Shown piece after piece: positions 34,572-47,880 of a stretch of 64,000 nt of DNA. This DNA is from Gadus chalcogrammus. Lineage: Eukaryota; Chordata; Actinopteri; Gadiformes; Gadidae. The stretch's first letter is position 1. Every line of letters starts with the position of its first letter. The notes below the pieces were generated by a model, which was not told the DNA's origin, made no database searches, and saw only the letters and a list, made by a program, of their open reading frames with translations. The DNA lies in assembly GCF_026213295.1 (NCBI RefSeq), contig NC_079426.1, positions 20,894,774 through 20,958,773 of the forward strand, written 5' to 3'. The position numbers and the translations under genes are program-made.

Positions 34572-35806
34572 TATGCAAACTAAGCAAACTCTGACCCATG
34601 CGTACGCATGGTTTGGAGGAAAAGGAGAATTGGCGACACAGATGGTGTGGTGGTGAACTGAAGTCAGACAGAAGAATTGTAGAGTGAGAAGAACGATTAT
34701 GTTTTATCATCCCCCTTTATAAATTTAATTTCAACCCGTATCATGCGTTAAATCTATGTAATCAGAATAATTTAAGTCAACAGCGTTATTCCTCAGTTAT
34801 AACTCCAGAAACATTTCTGTAGAATAGAAAAAAAAAATATATATATTTAATCCCGTCACTCCATACTGTCCACTTACGACACGACTGCATGGAATAAGGC
34901 ATCTGTCCTACAGGTGACAATAACATCATATTTTTATGTGACACTGTAAACACATAATCAAATGTCAATTAAATCCCAAGTGTGGAAAATCAAGCCACAC
35001 TCCTCATCACAATCGTTGTCCATTACTCTTGATGCTTTTCATGACAAATCAGGCATTAAAAAGGGGTTATGTTCAAGAACATTTTATGTGGGTGATTACA
35101 AACTGATTATCCAAGGTGTTCTCGGTGTGTCTTATTACCGTAACCCAAATACAGAGGTGAGCGCCGTGGTAATGCTGCACCATATGGCACTTCTGGCGGA
35201 CCATGCAAATGGCAGGATTCGGAGGGAGAGGGTCTTTAGGGACCATAGCGATTTATTGTTGCATAAAAATATGTACCTTTATGTCAGACCACTTCTTTTT
35301 TAATTCTGGGACTGTGCGCTCCTTTGCTACTGACAGGGTTCACTGCTGCAGCGTCATGTTGCCGCTCACTCTGCTTCTTGTTGTTGGCGATCCCAATCCC
35401 GTGACCGCCGAACAAAACTACTTTTCGGGCCTCCACCTCAACCACAAGTGTCTCCACTTCAACCTCCGTGAAATTTTGCTTTTTTGCTTTTCTCAGTGCT
35501 TCTGCCATTGTTTCCGACACGACATAATACTTGCATCTGAGTATGTTTTATATGCAGATCGCATTCATGAGGTCATTTGCATTGACCATTAATGGTTAAA
35601 AAGGGGCGTGTACAGGGTGGAACGTGAAGCTGATTCAGCTGCGCACACTTGTAGGCACTCTGTGATTTATAAAGGAAAGATTGCGTACGGTGTGCGTACG
35701 CAGGGTTTTATAAATCTGAATATTTTTTGGGGCACGCAAAACTTGGCTTTTGGGCGTACGTACACTTTTAGTAACGATCCCACGCACAGTTTTATAAATG
35801 AGACCC
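34572..35806 (-). mobile_element. Second Harbinger-type element fragment with Myb/SANT-like gene
   Basis: The right end reads CAGTTTTATAAATGAGACCCC (35787-35806 region), preceded by TGGGCGTACGTACAC and GCGTACG repeats, typical of Harbinger-type termini in fish. The matching left end was not found. A minus-strand Myb/SANT-like reading frame lies inside. Confidence 0.55.
35284..35520 (-). pseudogene. Myb/SANT-like DNA-binding protein of a Harbinger element, fragment
   Basis: The minus-strand frame includes KKQNFTEVEVETLVVEVEAR followed by KVVLFGG and SERQHDAAAVNPVSS. This matches the first part of the Myb/SANT-like (NAIF1-type) protein that Harbinger elements carry beside the nuclease and use for DNA binding and nuclear import. 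Only about 78 residues are open; the C-terminal part is frameshifted or lost. Confidence 0.6.
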
Positions 35807-36165
35807 CAGGTGAGTGGACACGTTGTGCACTGTTTAGCCGTCTAGATCAACAGTAGCTTACTAAGGTTTGGCTAAACAGGTAAAGCGCCCCTACCCCCAG
35901 GTAAGAAATAAATGAAATACAAAAGAAATACAATGGAAAATGTCTATCCTTTAACTCTGATATTAACTCAACATGAAACATTTTGAACACGAAAATAGTT
36001 AAAAAGACGCTTGCCAACGTTCAACACAGTACATTTGTTCCCATCAACAATAACATATAAACCAGGAAAACATAAATCACATTACAATGCTAAATCACCA
36101 GACGTGCATTTAACATTCGAGTCACAATCACTATCCAATATAACACTATCTACATTATAACACTC
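35807..36165. other. Spacer left of the gypsy LTR
   Basis: AT-rich, no gene. It may include the true outer end of the gypsy LTR, which I could not place, because the other LTR copy is cut by an unrelated insertion. Confidence 0.35.
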
Positions 36166-37060
<895 letters not shown>

Positions 37061-37357
37061 TCCCCCCCTGCGAAACCCTGCCATGCCATCGAACATCCAA
37101 ATGACGATGCAATCTCCGAAAAAGAACAGAGGAAGGTACAACACATTGATCCATATGAAAGTACACACAGGTAAGTTCTCAATACAGGTAACATCTCGAA
37201 AATTACACAAGGCAGCCTCAAAATAGTTGATAACAAAAAACACGGCATCATAGCACTAACATCATCACAGTACTTAACACCCAAATACATGGACATACAT
37301 AAAGGTAAGTACAGCACATTTGAGGTTGCACAAATTATTTCAAAACATAATCACTCC

Positions 37358-38567
37358 TCAATCTAGAGGGAAGTGTACCCCTGATCTGTCTTTGAGACAG
37401 ACCAGGGGTTTGCACACACTTTCACTCTCATTCCCTGCGTCTGACCCACCCGTAGTTCCCAGCTCTTCACAGATGGGCCTAACAGTTTCACATATGGCCT
37501 CACCCCCAACCTGACCATCACCACTTGAGTGCCCCTCCACTACGTCTCCCTCCCCTGTGTCTGTGTTTGCATGGGGCGTGTGTGCAGTGGCAGGGATGCA
37601 AATGAGGTCGGGACAGCCTGTATCAATGTCAGGGCCAGTGTCTTTGTCTTTTCGGGGCTGGTGTCTGCCTTCAGGACGTGGCGGGAGTGACGGGAAAGTA
37701 CAGAGTCTGAGTTGGTCCCGGTGAACCACTTTTGAGGGGCCTCCCTTCTCAGGGCGGATGGTGTAAACAGGGATGTCACCGTGATTTTGTGCGACCACGA
37801 TGTAAGGAAATGGTTCCCACTTGTCTCTTATCTTGTTTCTGCCCCGATGGGAGTGATTGCGTAGCAGAACACGATCCCCCGCTCTCATGAGGGCCCCGGC
37901 AGCTCTGCGGTCATAGGCTCTTTTCCTGCTTCTGGATGCGTCCTGCGCCGCAGCGTTAGCAACTTCTACTGCGGTTTTGAACTTCTCATGGTGGTTCTTA
38001 ACCCATCTAGGTTATCCATTTCTTCATCCTCCAGGTCCCTTCCCCCTAAGATGTCCATCGGCAGCCTGGGATCCCTGGCGAACATCAGATAAAAAGGTGC
38101 GTGACCCGTAGAAGAATGGATTCGACTGTTGTAAGCCATGACGAGCTCAGAAAGGTGTTCGTCCCACCTCCTTTTCTTCACAGCAGGCTGAGTCCTCAGT
38201 ATCTCGTGCATGGTTCGATTGAACCTTTCACATTGGGCATTGCCCTGAGGGTTGTAGGGGGTGGTGCGGCTCTTCCCTATTCTGTACATCTGGCACAACT
38301 CTTTTATAACATTAGCCTCAAAACAGCGCCCTCTGAATGCAATCGTGCCGGGCATCCATAATGGACAAACCAGTGCTTTATGAGGTTCTTGGCCGTGGTG
38401 TATGCAGTTTGGTTCTTGGTAGGCCCGGCAACTGTAAACCGAGTTAACATGTCGGTCAGGACGAGCACGTTTTCGTACCCCCCATTGGATCTCTCAAGCA
38501 TGGTGTAGTCCATTGCCACTACCTCAAGGGGTGCCATAATGTTGGCGCATGTCATTGGGGCTTTAAT
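37358..38567 (-). pseudogene. Gypsy integrase core and C-terminal part
   Basis: Minus strand, downstream of the LINE insertion. It reads [20 protein letters not shown] (first catalytic Asp region), [17 protein letters not shown], then after a frame change [20 protein letters not shown] (catalytic Glu block PxNPQGNxxxE) and [20 protein letters not shown]. The C-terminal part (37888-37358) has [20 protein letters not shown] and VYTIRPEKG, the usual post-core domain that contacts DNA. The second Asp block ([11 protein letters not shown]) is altered and followed by the frame change. Confidence 0.82.
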
Positions 38568-41500
38568 CAGGGCGCATGCTCATGCAGAGACCGGCAGCAA
38601 GTCACGTCTGTTCGTAAACTCTGTTTGTTTGTTTTTGTGATTGTGTCTTTATGCACCTTTTATGCACAGTATTTAATTGGCCAACAAATCATCTTACTAA
38701 TGGATTTTTAATATATTCTATTGAGTTGACCAGATAAGCATCAAATCATGTTTACAGTTAACCGTCTTGTTCCTTCTGTGGACAGTGATCCATCTCGCGG
38801 AAGCGCTAAACGGGTTCACTAAACCGGAGCGCATAACATACAGCAAAGACTTTCTTCTCCAATGGAGTAACTTTCAGGATCTTCGTGGTGTGAATCTAGT
38901 GGTTCCCGATCTAAACTGTTTTGCCGATCAAACAAGTGGAAAAGGGGATTCTACCGGCGCGTTTCCCCGCAAGATCAGGAAGCGAGGAAAGCGGGCTGGC
39001 CTGCGTCTAAGACTAAGGAAACAACCCCTTTCCCGTACCCCCTTGCCTTCCATAATTCTCTCGAATGTCTCTTCGAAACAAGGTCGATGTGCTTCAAGCC
39101 AACGTCAGATTCCAACACGAATTCAGAGACGCTTGCTTGTTGGCGATCACAGAGACATGGCTGTCGGAGAGGGATTCGGACACCGAACTTGCCATTGACA
39201 GCTTTGGCTCACCCGTGCGGCTTGATCGGGATGCCGCTGCGACCGGTATGTCACGAGGGGGCGGGGTCTGCCTATACGTGAACCAAAGATACTGCAAAAA
39301 TGTTATTGTAAGAGAAAGACTGTGTACTAAAGACATTGAACTGTTGTGCGTATCACTGCGCCCCCCTTATCTTCCCCGAGAGTTCCCCCAAATTTTCGTA
39401 TATCCATCCAAGGGCAAACGCTGACAATGCCTCAGAGACTATATTGCAATCTACCCAAAAACTACAGGCAATATCACCCGACGCTCCAGTGCTGATCCTT
39501 GGGGATTTTAATCATTGTTCTCTTCAGAAAACCATAAGGAACTTTGACCAGTATGTTAAGTGCCCTACCAGACTCAACAAAACGCTGGACTTGTGTTATG
39601 GCTCCATCAAAGGAGCATGTAAAGCTATTCCCCTTCCCCCACTTGAGGGGGGCCGACCATAATTGTATTCAGCTTATCCCATCATACTGCACTGCACTGC
39701 AGAGGGGAAAAACGGTCACCAAGCGGGTTAAAGTCCGGACTGATGAATCCAAATTGAGTCTGCAGGGCTGCTATGAGTGTACAGACTGGGAAATGTTTAA
39801 GCAATCTTGTTCGAACATTGACGTCCTTGCAGATGTTGTCAGTTGTTACGTCTCCTTTTGTGAAGATAATGTTATTCCTGAAAAAACTGTAAAGGTGTAC
39901 CCAAATAGTAAACCATGGGTGACGAAAGCACTCAGGGCACTGCTATACAGGATAAGACAGGCATTTAGAGCAGGGGACCTTCCGGAGGTTGAAAAACTAA
40001 AAAAGGAAGTTAAACATGAAATCGCAAGAGCAAAGCGGAGCTATAAAGAAAAGCTAGAGGACCAATTGGGGAACAACAATTTAGGCTCTGCTTGGGATAG
40101 CATGAAAACCATAATTGGCACAAAGAAAACAAGGAATCCGAATTTGGTGCTGGATGGGTTCACATGTGATAGAAAGCTGGCACAATCGCTGAATGAGTTT
40201 TATCTGAGGTTTGACTCATCCACATTTAAGGATGCCATTTTAGAGCAAAAAAACTACCTAGAGGATAGTGCCCCAGCGCCCTTTGATTTGCATGACGTAG
40301 TAGATACCTTCAGACACTCAAAGGTTAAGAAGAGTCCCGGGCCAGATAACATAGGGGGTCACCTGCTCTCCTCGTGCGCTGAACAACTTGGTCCTATATT
40401 TTATTACATATTTAAGCTCTCCTTGAGCCAACAGAGAGTCCCCAAAATTTGGAAAAACTTGACTATTGTACCAGTGGCAAAAATCAGTTGCCCTAAGGTT
40501 TTAAATGATTTTAGACCAATTGCCTTGACCTCATTGGTAATGAAAAAGGTGCTCCTCATCAAAACAGAGAATCTATTGGACCCACAACAATTTGCCAGGC
40601 GAGGGGTTGAGGATGCTACAGCCACTCTGCTTAACCTGATACTTAAGCACCTTGAAGGTAGCAACACTCATGCCAACATTTTTTTTGTTGATTTTTCATC
40701 AGCTTTTAACACTATTCAACCACACATTTTAGTTGATAAGCTGTTAAGAAATTTTAATTTAGATTTTAGTTTAGTGGGTTGGATTTTGGATTTTTTAACG
40801 GACAGAACTCAGAGAGTGAGGGTGAATGGGGTACTCTCAGAAAATATACTGGCCTCTACAGGGTCACCACAGGGTTGTGTCCTGTCCCCTCTTTTAGACA
40901 TCCTATACACTGATGACTGTCGTATTTTAAAGTTTGCAGATGACTCAGCTATTGTTAGTCTTTTAAACGGAAAAGAATCTGAGCATGGTCCTGTTTTAAA
41001 CGATTTTATAGCCTGGTGTGATAGTGCTCACTTACACTTGAATGTATCAAAAACGAAGGACATGGTCATTGATTATAGGCGCAAGTCCCCCCCTACCCAG
41101 GTCACTGCTATAAACGGGCAACCTGTAGAGGTAGTTGGCTCATATAAATACCTGGGATGCATAATTGATGACAGGCTAAATTTTAATCTTAACACAGAGA
41201 ATATATGTAAGAAAGGCCAACAGCGACTCTCCTGCCTCCGTAAATGGGCAAAATTCAATGTGGATAAAACCATTATGAGAATATTTTATAAATCTGTTTT
41301 ATCTTTTTCTATGATATGCTGGTATGGAAATCTGAACGTAAAGGATAAAGCCTCACTCGCCAAAGTAGTGAAGGCCGGTGGCAAAATCATAGGTGCCAAG
41401 CAAAGCAGTCTAGCCGACCTGTACAATAGATTTGTCCACAAAAAGGCAGAATCTATTTTATCAGCAAATGGTCATCCTCTTCATCCTGAGTTTCAGTTGA

Positions 41501-41925
41501 TACCTTCTAAGTCACGTTTCAGATTCCCTGCAGTTAAAACCAATAGATATAGACTCTCATTTGTTCCCAGTGCCATTTCTCTACTGAACTCATATTTTGG
41601 AGCTCTGGGCCGACATGGTGTTTTTGGTGCAGTGTGAGGTATGATTACCTGCTGTATGAAAGGTACTCCATGGAGAGCAGAAAGTGTTTCCTGTTTTTAA
41701 TTTTTTATTTTATTTGACACATAGTAGTTATTATTATTATTCTGATTTACATGGGTATGTCATGCAGGGATGCTTATCAGCATGCCTGTATACACTCTGC
41801 ACTATCTATACTATCTGCATGTATGTTTGGTCTGTCATGTTGTACTTTCTGTCCTATGTTGTCTATTGATGTCTTGCTGCAAACAAAATTGCCCTTAGGG
41901 GACAATAAAAAGCTTTAACTAACAC
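38568..41925 (+). mobile_element. APE-type LINE inserted in gypsy integrase (plus)
   Basis: The gypsy integrase codons run straight across the insertion: left flank GGGGCTTTAAT, right flank ATTTTGGG, so only AT is shared as possible target duplication. The 3' end has GACAATAAAAAGC. The element carries an endonuclease/RT ORF about 3 kb long, distinct in sequence from the LINE at 30.6-33.5 kb but of the same general group. It is younger than its gypsy host by position. Confidence 0.88.
39047..41637 (+). pseudogene. LINE ORF2: endonuclease and reverse transcriptase, few lesions
   Basis: The endonuclease is split over three frames: LPSIILSNV (39047), then LLAITETWLSERDSD with GGGVCLYVNQ (39065-39424), then VLILGDFNHCSL (39336-39662, catalytic GDFN intact). 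The last long frame (39544-41637) supplies ADHNCIQLIPSY, KKSPGPDNIGGHLLSSC, VLNDFRPIALTSL, FFVDFSSAFNTIQPH (A box, first catalytic Asp), STGSPQGCVLSPLL, and ILKFADDSAIVSL (FADD active site), then thumb and C-terminal parts. A short deletion removes part of the loop before FADD (LDILYTDDCRILKFADD). The RT is otherwise open; the endonuclease shifts suggest the copy is inactive. Confidence 0.87.
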
Positions 41926-44713
41926 ATTTTGGGAAATACGTCTTTTGCCAGAGTGCACCGTTTGCATTCCTTAATCCAAGTCTGTACATCTTTGGTCATT
42001 GTCGGCCAGTAATAGCTCCACCTCATGAGGTCAAGGGTGCTCTGTTCCGCGAAGTGACCACCATGTTCATGCTGACTTTCAAACACTCGACGCTGCAGAC
42101 TCCCTGGGTCGATTAATTGCCGTATTTCTTCCCCGTCTCTTGGATTGCTGACAGAGCGAAACAAGACTCCCTTTTGAAGGCTCAGTTGCTCAAACTGTTG
42201 GGAGAGTCGCTTTAGCTTTGGATCCATGTCTCTAATCTCTGACGGAGTGGGCTTTCTGTGGTTCCACACAGCTGAGTGGACAGGCCAGATACTGGGGTCC
42301 CGTTTTTGCTCCTGTTCTATCTCAGGCCAGCTGAAGCCACTCACGGTCCCCTTTATGGCATTCTGTGCCACCTTTTCCACCCTGACTGCATCTGTTTTGT
42401 CTTTAGGCCCTGGCCAGAGACAAGCACGTACCTCGTCTGATCCCATGTGTTTGAAGTCTTTCCCTGAATCTTCCTCATCCGGCTCTGTGGTCGTCGGGAT
42501 TCTTGACAAGACATCAGCGTTCGCATTTTGTCGCCCGGGCTTATAACAGACTTCAAAATTGTACTCTGCAAGCTGGGCTACCCAGCGCTGCTCCAGCGCT
42601 CCTAGGTTGGCAGAACCCAGGTAGCGCAGTGGGTTGTGATCGGATACAACTGTAAATTTGGAGTACAGTAGATATTCTTTACATTTTTCATTTGTTTCAT
42701 TTTAGAGCGAGCAACTCTAATTTGAAAGCACAATAGTTTTTGTCATTCTTTTCAGCTCCACGCAGATCTCGGCTGGCGAAGGCAATGACGTACTCGACTC
42801 CCCCCTACTTTTGGCTTAATACGGCCCCCAGGCCCTGTAGACTCCCATCAGTGGTGAGTATGAAGGGTAAGCTGAAGTCAGGGTATGCAAGAACTGGCTG
42901 GTTCATTAGGCTACGCTTCAGTTCTTCAAAGGCATGTTGGCAGTCATCACTCCATCTGAACGGCTCTGCAAACCTGGCTGTACCTCCCTTGTCAACCAGA
43001 GCGTGGAGAGGCCGAGCTAGGTGGGCAAACCTGGGGACAAATCTTCGATAGTAACTCATGAACCCCAGGACTTGCCTCACCTCTCTCACTGACTTAGGGG
43101 CTGCCCATGTCTCCAGGGCTCGCACTTTCTCCTGATCCACCTGGATACCTCGAGCGGATATTATGTGGCCCAGGAACTTCACTTTGTCCCTCAGGAGATG
43201 GCACTTTCTGGGCTTCAGTTTTAAACCGTGCTGCCTGAGTCTATTGAAGACGACCTCCAATCTCTCGCAATGGGTGTCAAAGTCATTAGAAAAGATTATG
43301 ATGTCGTCCAAATAGATGAGCAGCGCCTCAAACGTCAGATCGCCGAGCACCACGCCCATGAGATGCTGGAATGTGGCTGGGGCGTTGCATAGCCCGAATG
43401 GCATCCTTGACCACTCAAACAGGCCGAACGGGGTGGTGACTGCCGTCTTCGCTCGGTCTGCATCATCCATGGCTACTTGGAAATAGCCTGAGGTTATGTC
43501 CAGGGTTGAAAACAGCTGTGCCTTCCTTAATGCGTCAAGCGACTCATCAACACGTGGCAGTGGGTAGGCATCTTTGCACGTCACTTCGTTTAGCCTCCGA
43601 TAATCGCAACAAAACCTCACACTACCATCTTTTTTCAGCACGATTACAGCAGGTGAGGCCCAGGGGCTACAACTCTCTTTGAGAACTCCTTGGGAGACGA
43701 GATCTTGGACGTATTTCTTAAACTACTGGAAAACCTGAGGGGGAACCCGGCGATGCCGCTCCCCTGTCGGAATACTGTGGGAGACAGAATTGGTGTGCCC
43801 AAAATCGGAATCACTTTTTGAGAACACATCTTGATGCTTGGCTAATAAACTCCTGAGCTTATGGAACTGGGTGGGAGAGAACCCTTCGAGGTTAACTTGG
43901 ACAGGGACAGGTAGCTGCTCGGTTTCACCCCCCTCTGCCTTTATCCGGTTGGTTTCAATGGCCTTCACATGCAGCACTCCTTCTTTCTCTTCAAACTCTA
44001 CAAGTTCCTTTTGCAGCACGTCCTGTGGCTTACAGATTACGGCGATCCAGGATCTTGGCTTCAGCATCACTGGCTTTTCACTTGAATTCAACACCCGGAT
44101 AGGCACACGCCCAAATGTGGTTGTAGCGAGCACATTAGCCACCAGGAGGCTCTTCTGCAGGCTCACTCCAGAAGTGGCCTCCACTAACACTTGACAGCTT
44201 GCTTTTGAAGGCATTCTGCAATGACCTTCAAGGATGCATTCGCTGAGTGGGGGAATGATGACTATCTACCTGCCTGCCACCTTCACATAGCCTATTCGGT
44301 CGCTCGCTTTTTTGATGGTCGCTAGCACCCGGTGGACCTTAGCCTCAGTGTCCCGATATTTATCCATCTTTTTCATGCCGTCCGTGGCAACGAAAAGATC
44401 CTTCAGTTCACTTAGCACATTCATTCCCAGGATACCAGGGGGACCTTTCATCCCTTCCACATCTTTCATCTTTCAGGACAAAGACACACATCCTGCCGAC
44501 GGTCTTCCCAATGCACTCTACCTCTGCCTCTAGGCATCCAAGGAGGGGTATTTCGAGGCCGTTTGCAGCGGTGAGCTGGACCCAGTTGGCTGAGGACAAC
44601 GCAGACTTCCCAAAGTACTCAGTGAAGTGAGATTCCCGAATTGTGGCGACCTCTGAGCCAGTGTCCAACAGGTAGTCTGTCTTAACGCCTGCTATTGTCA
44701 CTTTGCCAATCAA
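41926..44713 (-). pseudogene. Gypsy pol: protease, RT, RNase H, integrase zinc domain
   Basis: Minus strand. Protease near 44713 has YLLDTGSEVATIRESHF (DTG active site). A linker follows with PTQFHKLRSLLAKHQDVFSK. An in-frame TAG stands just after PPQVFQ (about 43725), upstream of KKYVQDLVSQGVLKES. RT (43641-42805) has VRFCCDYRRLNEVT, LFSTLDITSGYFQVAMDD, FGLCNAPATFQHLM and LLIYLDDIIIFSN (YLDD). The RNase H part is frame-broken between 42800 and 42510. The integrase HHCC zinc domain reads HEHGGHFAEQ ... CKRCTLAKDV and is cut by the LINE at 41925. Confidence 0.87.
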
Positions 44714-45297
44714 ACAGTTTCCAAAGACACTTGCACTCGGGGTTTGAGGAGTTTTATAGGACTGCCTATTCCCATAGCTCCCCTGTTCAAAGGACAGTAT
44801 ATGCTTGTTTGCCCAGGCTCATTGCACGCGTAGCAGATATACTGCCCCTCTTCATTCTTCAGAGGGGGGCTTCTTGCTTTCACGTCTCTCCCTTGTTTCA
44901 TGGTAGTGCCCCTGTGACCCATCATCTGGAACAGTTCATCCTGACGCATGGCTATCTTTTGTATTGCTTCATGCAGTACCTCCATCGTCAACTGCGAAGA
45001 GGGTCCATCGATCGCCCTTGTAGCGTTCACGGCACCTTTGGCACGGGAACTGGTTTGCACAGCATCAGACGTCTGAACCTCTTCCTCTTCAGACCAGGAG
45101 ATGGCATCTTGCATCAGCTCAGCGAAGGTAAGATTACCATTTTCCTTTAGTCTTTTCTTGCTCTCTCTTCTAAGGATATCATCTCGGAGCCCAAGCGCAA
45201 GCTGTTCTTTTAACATCCCCTCTGCATTGGGGACAAGATTAGAATCTCTACGCCGTATCCGTATCAGCTTTTCTTGAATGTCATATGCGTAAGAACT
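44710..45297 (-). pseudogene. Gypsy gag, C-terminal part
   Basis: Minus-strand frame with KEQLALGLRDDILRRESKKR, a capsid-type segment, and a zinc knuckle YICYACNEPGQTSIYCP. The normal CX2CX4HX4C has Gln in place of His, so the knuckle may not bind zinc. The N-terminal half is missing because an unrelated repeat begins at 45298. Gag would package the element RNA; this one cannot. Confidence 0.75.
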
Positions 45298-45579
45298 AGG
45301 GCTGGGATAAACGATCAATCTAGCGATTATTTTTTCGATGCATAGATTAATCTAACGATTAATTTTTTCAGTCCGATTCGATTTCGATTCGATTATCTCC
45401 CCATTAATTGACTAACAGCAATTTATACATGTTGATTTACATATCTGAATGAAAAAAACATGAATTCCTTAACATTGCAATAGATGTTTATTGCCTTAAA
45501 ATTCCAAAATAAAAGTGCAAAGTAAAGCAATCTTAGAAGTTAGAGTTTGCATTCAATAAAACCTTGAAGCCTTGAAAAC
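45298..45579. mobile_element. Fragment of a CGATTAA-rich DNA transposon
   Basis: Starts CTAGGGCTGGGATAAACGAT and is rich in CGATTAA/TTTCGATTCGATTA motifs, the look of a non-autonomous hAT-type terminus in fish. It abuts truncated gag on one side and the LTR on the other. No second terminus. Confidence 0.5.
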
Positions 45580-46313
45580 AAGAAAGATACTTTTCCTTAA
45601 GTCCTGAACAAGGGTATGTGCACGGAATGCACAGCGGTGCAATGTCCCTTCCAGTGCACTGCGTGTGGATGTGTGTACCGGCGCAGCGTTAGTTATTTCA
45701 GTCGCAGTTCTGTTCGGGCTGCGCACGGTGTGCGTGTGTGTGTATTCTGTTTCAGTGTAAATGGTTAGGTGGGGTGCAGGGATTACAATACCGCAGCAGA
45801 GACCGCACTTCGGGATGTGCGATGGCTGGCAGGGCAAAGCCCTCCCGAAACGTCCCCAGCTCTCGGGAAGCTCCAGGCAATCACGTAGGACAGCGTCCTT
45901 CCTCGCAATAATCACACGGAGGGCCTCTTTTCACCGACGTTCAGACTCCCAGGCAACCACGCAGGACAGCGTCCTCCCTCGTAACAATCACACGGAGGGC
46001 CTCTTTTTCCCGTCGCCTCCACTGACGTCCAGACTCACTCCACTACGAAACGCTCAAAACCGCCGCACCACTCTCAACGACCGAATTGACGCAAAACCGT
46101 ACCAGATTGACTGGTACAACTTGGTACTAAACTTAACTTGGTACTAAACTTATCGAACAAAACAAGACGAAAAAAACTAGCATGCAACCGCATTACTTCG
46201 CCTTGCACACCGCCGGGGTCCTTCACTGTCTTCCCACTCGTTCACCGTCTTCCCGCTCCCCTCTTCCCACCCGTTTTCTCTTAAAGGTGAAGTCTATATT
46301 TGTACCCGTTACA
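45580..46313 (-). repeat. Gypsy 5' LTR
   Basis: Sister of 36166-37060, very similar base for base outside the GT tract. On the minus strand it begins TGTAACGGGTAC at 46313. The inner end is lost or obscured by the fragment at 45298-45579. Confidence 0.85.
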
Positions 46314-46678
46314 TATGTATGTATGTTTACTTTCTTCCCCTTTTAAAAAAACCCACATGTGAATAGCGTTTTGTTCTGGGATGGAACAGAGCCTGGAACT
46401 ACAAGCTTTCGACAGTCACCTGATCAGGAGAGGTATGGAGAGTTAAGGTAAAGTGATGCGTGACTTTTTTTTAAGTATAAAATTGTTTTTGAGATGTGAT
46501 GTTCACAGTATTTGCATGCAAATGGGTGATATGTAGAAATTCGCTGTTTCTATTGGAAAGGGGAGATTTTTTTTGGGTTTAAATTAGTGTACAATCCCGT
46601 GAAGATAAGAATTATATTAGCATTATAATGTAACCCTTTAACATTATAATGAGCTCCTTCTATCGACATCGGGACCAT
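46314..46678. other. Short intergenic spacer
   Basis: No gene or repeat recognised beyond a TATG tandem (46314-46328). Confidence 0.3.
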
Positions 46679-47880
46679 GGGCCTGTACTACGAAGCTTGA
46701 TTAGAGGGTTAGCAAGGTATGTTGAGCGCAAAGCCTGGGTTAGCTGGACCACGAAGGTCGATCTCTTTTAGCGTCGCTGTATCACCATGGTGACGTATGC
46801 TCGCAACCAAACCTGGTCGGGAGCAGGTTTTCAGCTTAGTCTACCTGGCGATCGGCTACTTAAATCGGCGTACGCAGCTTCCTAGCCCCTCCTCCGACAA
46901 TGGCGTCACCATTTGTGGGCGTTCCCGTGGACCTCGGCGCACTTATCGTACAGGAGTCTCTCCGGAGAGGGGTTTTTCGGGACAGAACCGATCCCTTGGC
47001 ATTGTCTGGCGATATTCTTGATGAGAGATACAGATTCTCATCAGAGGGTATTCGTTATTTGATCGTCCTTGTTGGACCGTGTGTAGGCAATGCTACACAA
47101 AGAAGCCGTGCACTTACTGTTGCGCAGTGTGTCTGTGTTTCAAGTTCGAAGGTGGCCCCGCACGTTCAACGTACATTAAACTATAGTCAAGTGCCGTGTT
47201 GTCCATTATCCCTTATATAACCGCTATGTCAGTGACACAATTAGCCCTAGGCATTTTTTATTCTACAAATTCATATTATAGCTGTGAGAATTGTTAAAAA
47301 AAATCACCTCCATAGTCGGAAAACCAAATCATAGGCTAGATTCACCTGAAATTATTCAAATGGATGCTTACAACTTACCACATTGAATAATATTTTTATA
47401 TTTATTTTTGACTTGGCCCCATGTTTGTAGGAGCGTGCTGGCACCACATCTATGGGGGTAAAAGGCATGATGATACATAATATTTTTTAGACAATATGCA
47501 GAATCTTTTCACTTACGAACTAACACGTGGGCTATTTTTTGCCAGCACGCCACCCTAGCCATATTATGGGCAACCGTGTTCCCCTTGGCTGTGATTTGAA
47601 CTTTGAATTTCTTGTAGGAGTTCATAATAATACACTGCTTCACTTGGATGAAATACACCGCTCTCGCTCGATTTATTTTGCATAAGGGTGAGTCAAATGA
47701 CGCGATAAACACACCTTTTATGTGAACGCGCATTGAACCTAAAGCGTGGTTCAACTAATTGAATCTAAAGTGAGCGTCGTGGTACCATTTAACTCTGATT
47801 GCGAGTTGCGGCTCTGTCGAGCCAGGTTTTCCCAAGAAAGCCTGGGTATGTTCAGCGAGGTTTGTGGTATGCCCCCCAGG
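46679..47880 (+). mobile_element. PIF/Harbinger-like element, copy 2 (plus), internally deleted
   Basis: Left end GGGCCTGTACTACGAAGC, right end GGTTTGTGGTATGCCCCCC: loosely inverted, as in several fish Harbinger families. From 46900 the plus strand encodes the first part of a HARBI1-type nuclease (MASPFVGVPVDLGALIVQES, then RYRFSSEGIRYLIVLVGP). It then shifts out of frame near ALTVAQCVCVSS. The catalytic DDE part is absent. Confidence 0.75.
46900..47145 (+). pseudogene. HARBI1-like Harbinger nuclease, N-terminal fragment
   Basis: About 80 residues of the N-terminal, pre-catalytic part of a Harbinger nuclease: VFRDRTDPLALSGDILDERY and the ERYRFSxEGIRYL motif. No DDE residues remain, so this is a remnant of a transposase that worked with a Myb-like partner. 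A frame near 34450 on the minus strand is a shorter relative. Confidence 0.65.
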
